From the NCBI GenBank assembly GCA_021790075.1, contig JAJYIN010000137.1, positions 1 through 6,052 of the forward strand: 6,052 nucleotides of DNA. The letters are read 5' to 3'. The notes under the pieces are model-generated. The model was not told where the DNA came from, did not search any database, and was given only the letters and a program-made list of their open reading frames with translations. Of this stretch, positions 3,188 to 6,052 are shown piece after piece. The stretch is from Actinomycetes bacterium (GTDB lineage Bacteria; Actinomycetota; Thermoleophilia; BMS3ABIN01). Made by a program: the position numbers and the translations under genes. Positions within the stretch are counted from its first letter, which is position 1. Each line of letters starts with the position of its first letter.

Positions 3188-6052
3188 ATGACAAATCTGC
3201 CTCATTTGCCGGCAAGCCGGGAGGTCACCCTATTGCATGATCAAAGAGCAGCTGCGCCTGCCGCCGTTGCCACGCGGGACCGCACGAGTGGACTCGAGGA
3301 GCGGGAGACGATCTGCGGCATCTGCCCCGCGGGGTGTTGGGTGATGGCGGAGCTGTCCAGGGGGCGAATGACCGGGGTGAGGGCACAGGAGGGCCATCCC
3401 CTGGGCATGATCTGCAAGCTGGGGCAGCATTCGCCGAATATGGTCTATTCCCCGCACCGGCTCGAGCAGCCGCTCAGACGGGTAGGCTCCCGGGGCAGCT
3501 TTGATTTCGAGCCGTTTTCCTGGGATGAGGCGATGGAGACCATCGCCGCCCGCCTGCTAAAGACCAAGGCAGATTACGGTCCGGAGGCCGCGGGCATATA
3601 TACCGGGCGGGGCAGCTTCGACCTGGCGCTCTGTGACGTGTTCCAGCCCCGGGATACGGCGGTGTCTTCCGCCTCCAGCGTCCTTTTCCCCTTCGGTTCG
3701 CCCAATACTTTCGGCGTGGGGGCGCTCTGTTACGTTTCTTATGCCATGATCGCGCCGCACGTGACGATGGGCGGCATGCTGATTAATATGGACAGCGACC
3801 TGGAGCAGGCGGAGCTGATCGTGGTCTGGGGCTCCAACCCCGCCACCGACTGCCCGCCACTGGCGCATCACCAGATCCTGGCGGCGCGCGAGCGCGGCGC
3901 GGAGGTCGTGGTCATCGATCCGCGCCGCAACGGCACCGCCCGCGAGAGCGGCGCCGAATGGATACCGGTGAGGCCGGGCACCGACGGCGCCCTGGCCCTG
4001 AGCATGATCCAGGTACTGATCGAGGAAGATATCTACGACGAGGAATTCGCCCGGGACTGGACCACCGGTTTCGATGACCTGGTTCAGTACGTGCAGCATT
4101 TCCGGCCTGAGGTGGTGGAGGAGATCACCTGGGTGCCGGCGGAGACGATCCGCAGCCTGGCCCGGCGCATCGAGGGCGCCCGCGGCGCCAGCCCGGTAAT
4201 GTACACGGGGCTCGAGTATTCCGACAGCGGCGTCCAGGCGATCCGGGCGACGATGGTGCTGTGGGCTCTGGCCGGGCAGCTGGACGTGCCCGGCGGCCGC
4301 GTCTTCCGCATGCGGGAAAACTCCTTCCCCATCAACAAATCGGGGCTGATCGCCAACCCCGGCCCGGGCAGGGCCATCGGCCGGGACCGCTTCCCGGTCT
4401 ACAGCCAGTACCGGGGCGAGTCGCACGCCATCGCCCTGCCGCAAGCGGTGCTGGAAGGGCGGCCGTACCCGTTCAGGTCGCTGATCGTGCTGGGCGGGTC
4501 AATCATCACCGCCTGGCCACAGCCGGAGGTCTGGCGCCGCACCCTTGGCAGCCTCGATTTCCTGGTGACGATCGACCGGCAGCTGACCGCCGATGCCGCC
4601 TATGCCGACATCGTGCTGCCGGCGACCACCGGCTATGAAAATACCTCTTACATGACTTATGGTTCCATGTTCCGCATCCGCGAACGGCTGATCGAGCCGG
4701 TGGGCGAGGCCAGGAACGATTTCCTCATCCTGGCGGAGCTGGCCGCCCGGCTGGGTTACGGCCATCTCTATCCGCAGTCCGAAGAGGAGTTGCTCGAATA
4801 TGTGCTGGAGGGCTCCGGCTTCAGCCCCGCCGATGTCCGCGCCGCCGGCGGCGCCGTCAGCGTGCCGCCGGTGATGATGCAGTACAAGAAATGGCAAAAG
4901 GGCGGTTTGCGTCCGGACGGTAAGCCCGGTTTCGACACGCCTTCGGGCAAGTTCGAGATAGTCTCAAGCATCCTGGAGGAGCACGGTTACGACGCTCTGC
5001 CTGTATACACCGAGCCCCGGGAGGGTCCGATAGCAGAGCCGGGACTGTCGCAGCGCTTCCCCCTGGTGTTCAACTCGGGCTCCCGGGTGCGGACCGATTT
5101 CCGCTCCCAGCACCACGGGGTCGAGGGACTGGCCCGGCTGGCCCCCAAGCCCAACGTGCTTATAAACCCCGAGGATGCCCGCCGGCGCGGTATCGCCGAT
5201 GGCGATGAGGTCCTGGTGGCGACCCCCCACGGGCGCGCGCGCTTCCGCGCCTGCCTGACCGGCGATATTGCTTCCGGGACGATCGACGCCAATATGGGCG
5301 GCGGCGGCCCGGTCGGCCCGCCCGCCTGGCAGTCGTGCAACGTCAACGACCTCACCGACCTGTCGCACTATGACCCCGTTTCCGGCTTCCCGGTTTACAA
5401 GGCGCTTCTTTGTGAGGTTTCCCGGGTGGCGGACACGGGAGACCAGAAAGATGGCAGCAGTGACGTTGGCGAGACCGGGGCTGCCGGCGGCATCCTCGCG
5501 GGGGCCGCGGGCGGCGCCGGAGCCGGCAGGGCTCCAGGAGGAACCCAGAACGCGGCCGGCGGCGCCGATGAGGCCGGCGGCAGCGGTGACGGTTTTAGCG
5601 GCAGCGGTAGCGGCGGCAGCAGCGCCGGTGAGAGTGCCGGCGGCAGCGGTGATGGCGGCATCTCTGAGGCCGCGGGCTGGGAAGTAGTACGGCGGGCCGG
5701 TGCTGACTCCGCCATGAGGACGGTTTATCTGGACCACAACGCCACCACACCCATCGACCCCGAGGTGACCGCGGCCATGCTGCCGTTCCTGGGGGAGAAT
5801 TTTGGCAATCCTTCCAGCATTCATGGGGTTGGCGCCGCCGCCCGCGAAGCCGTGGACTCGGCACGGCGCGCTGTCGCCCAGGCCCTGGGCTGTACCGCCA
5901 GGCGCGTCATCTTTACCGGCTGTGGCTCCGAGGCCGATAACCTCGCACTCAAGGGAGCCGCCTGGGCCTGCCGGAAGCGGGGACGCCACATCATCACCTC
6001 GAGCTTCGAGCATCCGGCCATCCTGGCATCCTGTCGCTCCCTGGAAGAGCAG
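3188..6052 (+). CDS. Molybdopterin oxidoreductase catalytic subunit fused to a NifS/IscS-type cysteine desulfurase, 3' end outside window
   Basis: One frame is open for 955 codons to the right edge. Residues 1-40 have no recognised domain. Residues 41-98 bind a [4Fe-4S] cluster: C43-x2-C46-x3-C50-x25-C76. Residues about 99-600 are the Mo/W-bis-PGD domain of the DMSO-reductase superfamily, with WGSNPATDCPP (214-224) and VVIDPRRNGTA (241-251). C181 in GALCYVS sits where the Mo-ligating Cys/Sec lies. Residues about 624-738 are the dinucleotide-binding domain, ending NVNDLTDLSHYDPVSGFPVYK. Residues about 749-842 form a Gly/Ser/Ala linker. From M843 a class I cysteine desulfurase begins. No Tat or Sec signal or membrane segment is seen, so it is probably cytoplasmic. 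The substrate is unknown: the Cys-His pair of formate dehydrogenases is absent. The start is uncertain: ATG 3188 has GGGAAGGG just upstream, but TTG 3233 has a better-spaced GGGAGGT (3219-3225). The desulfurase's PLP lysine and active cysteine lie beyond the window. Confidence 0.93.
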   Translation, partial: MTNLPHLPASREVTLLHDQRAAAPAAVATRDRTSGLEERETICGICPAGCWVMAELSRGRMTGVRAQEGHPLGMICKLGQHSPNMVYSPHRLEQPLRRVGSRGSFDFEPFSWDEAMETIAARLLKTKADYGPEAAGIYTGRGSFDLALCDVFQPRDTAVSSASSVLFPFGSPNTFGVGALCYVSYAMIAPHVTMGGMLINMDSDLEQAELIVVWGSNPATDCPPLAHHQILAARERGAEVVVIDPRRNGTARESGAEWIPVRPGTDGALALSMIQVLIEEDIYDEEFARDWTTGFDDLVQYVQHFRPEVVEEITWVPAETIRSLARRIEGARGASPVMYTGLEYSDSGVQAIRATMVLWALAGQLDVPGGRVFRMRENSFPINKSGLIANPGPGRAIGRDRFPVYSQYRGESHAIALPQAVLEGRPYPFRSLIVLGGSIITAWPQPEVWRRTLGSLDFLVTIDRQLTADAAYADIVLPATTGYENTSYMTYGSMFRIRERLIEPVGEARNDFLILAELAARLGYGHLYPQSEEELLEYVLEGSGFSPADVRAAGGAVSVPPVMMQYKKWQKGGLRPDGKPGFDTPSGKFEIVSSILEEHGYDALPVYTEPREGPIAEPGLSQRFPLVFNSGSRVRTDFRSQHHGVEGLARLAPKPNVLINPEDARRRGIADGDEVLVATPHGRARFRACLTGDIASGTIDANMGGGGPVGPPAWQSCNVNDLTDLSHYDPVSGFPVYKALLCEVSRVADTGDQKDGSSDVGETGAAGGILAGAAGGAGAGRAPGGTQNAAGGADEAGGSGDGFSGSGSGGSSAGESAGGSGDGGISEAAGWEVVRRAGADSAMRTVYLDHNATTPIDPEVTAAMLPFLGENFGNPSSIHGVGAAAREAVDSARRAVAQALGCTARRVIFTGCGSEADNLALKGAAWACRKRGRHIITSSFEHPAILASCRSLEEQ
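5432..5713 (+). other. Gly/Ser/Ala-rich interdomain linker of the fusion protein
   Basis: Residues 749-842 join the end of the Mo-enzyme (KALLCEVSRV) to the desulfurase domain. In residues 749-830, 30 of 82 are glycine and most others are Ala, Ser, Asp or Glu, with few hydrophobics: a flexible, probably disordered tether. It ends with a short less biased stretch (WEVVRRAGADSA) before M843. No stop occurs in this frame. The Mo-enzyme's C-terminus and the desulfurase's N-terminus are in the same phase, so a frameshift need not be invoked. Confidence 0.88.
5573..5652 (+). repeat. In-frame imperfect direct repeat inside the linker (63-bp spacing)
   Basis: The identical 17-mer GCCGGCGGCAGCGGTGA occurs at 5573-5589 and 5636-5652, exactly 63 bp (21 codons) apart. 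It gives the heptapeptide AGGSGDG at residues 796-802 and 817-823. This suggests linker growth by in-frame duplication of Gly/Ser-coding sequence. Confidence 0.8.
5714..6052 (+). other. Cysteine desulfurase (NifS/IscS class I) domain, N-terminal part only
   Basis: Domain within the fusion gene, residues 843-955. It begins like a free-standing enzyme: M843, then YLDHNATTP (847-855), then ENFGNPSSIHGVG, the class I hallmark. FTGCGSEADNLALKG is the PLP-phosphate-binding region, and SSFEHPAIL contains H942, equivalent to the His that stacks on PLP in IscS (H104). Class I cysteine desulfurases take sulfur from L-cysteine as an enzyme persulfide for Fe-S clusters, tRNA thiolation or Mo-cofactor sulfuration. 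The Schiff-base lysine and mobile-loop cysteine are outside the window, so activity cannot be judged. ATG 5714 might be an old or internal start, but the GC-rich sequence before it shows no Shine-Dalgarno, so fusion is favoured over a separate gene. Confidence 0.92.

Noticed and set aside
3728..3730. Selenocysteine at the Mo ligand position
   Set aside because: The codon is TGT (Cys), not TGA, and no in-frame TGA occurs in the gene within the window.
3557..4444. A 295-codon minus-strand open frame
   Set aside because: It is antisense to the Mo-cofactor domain, has low-complexity Arg/Ala/His composition and no family motif.
3188..5431. Annotation of the Mo-enzyme as formate dehydrogenase
   Set aside because: The Cys at the Mo position is followed by Tyr instead of the catalytic His, and no specificity residues point clearly to formate; a neutral family name is safer.
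5268..5687. A 139-codon plus-strand frame and a 349-codon minus-strand frame (4964-6013) over the fusion gene
   Set aside because: They are shadows of the fusion gene in GC-rich sequence. Their translations are Ala/Pro/Arg-rich with no recognisable domain, while the other frame gives unmistakable Mo-enzyme and desulfurase motifs.
5714..6052. Separate cysteine desulfurase gene starting at ATG 5714
   Set aside because: No Shine-Dalgarno lies upstream and no stop ends the Mo-enzyme in this frame. The intervening sequence codes a typical flexible linker, so a fusion is the simpler reading.

Overview
The window comes from a GC-rich bacterium with clear Shine-Dalgarno sites. Its gene content (cytochrome bd oxidase, rubrerythrin-type protein, Fe-S-sensing Rrf2 regulator, Mo/W enzyme of the DMSO-reductase superfamily, FmdE-family protein) suggests an anaerobe or microaerophile that defends itself against oxygen. 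The phylum cannot be fixed from sequence alone; an anaerobic actinobacterium, a desulfobacterium or a Chloroflexota member would all fit.

Left half, all minus strand, read from right to left: an FmdE-family protein (2443-3033), an IscR/Rrf2-type regulator (1942-2367), a rubrerythrin-like di-iron protein (1452-1844) and cydA, subunit I of the cytochrome bd quinol oxidase, whose 3' end lies beyond the left edge (1-1188). Promoter-like sequences precede the Rrf2 gene and the rubrerythrin gene. Between the rubrerythrin stop and cydA lie a degenerate 20-bp tandem repeat array that begins inside the last codons of the rubrerythrin gene, then two hairpins. The last three genes form a plausible oxygen-response group: Fe-S sensor, peroxide/oxygen scavenger, oxygen-consuming oxidase.

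Right half, plus strand: one uninterrupted reading frame runs from 3188 to the right edge (955 codons, no stop). It encodes a complete molybdopterin-bis-PGD oxidoreductase catalytic subunit (residues about 41-745), then a Gly/Ser/Ala-rich linker of about 85-95 residues, then the N-terminal part of a class I (NifS/IscS-type) cysteine desulfurase starting around residue 843. I checked the frame codon by codon from end to end. A Mo-enzyme fused to a cysteine desulfurase is the most striking content. In formate dehydrogenases a cysteine desulfurase supplies, through FdhD, the sulfido ligand of the Mo cofactor, so the fusion could be an enzyme carrying its own sulfur donor. That function is inference.

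The FmdE-family gene and the fusion gene are divergent across a 154-bp intergenic region and may form one functional unit.
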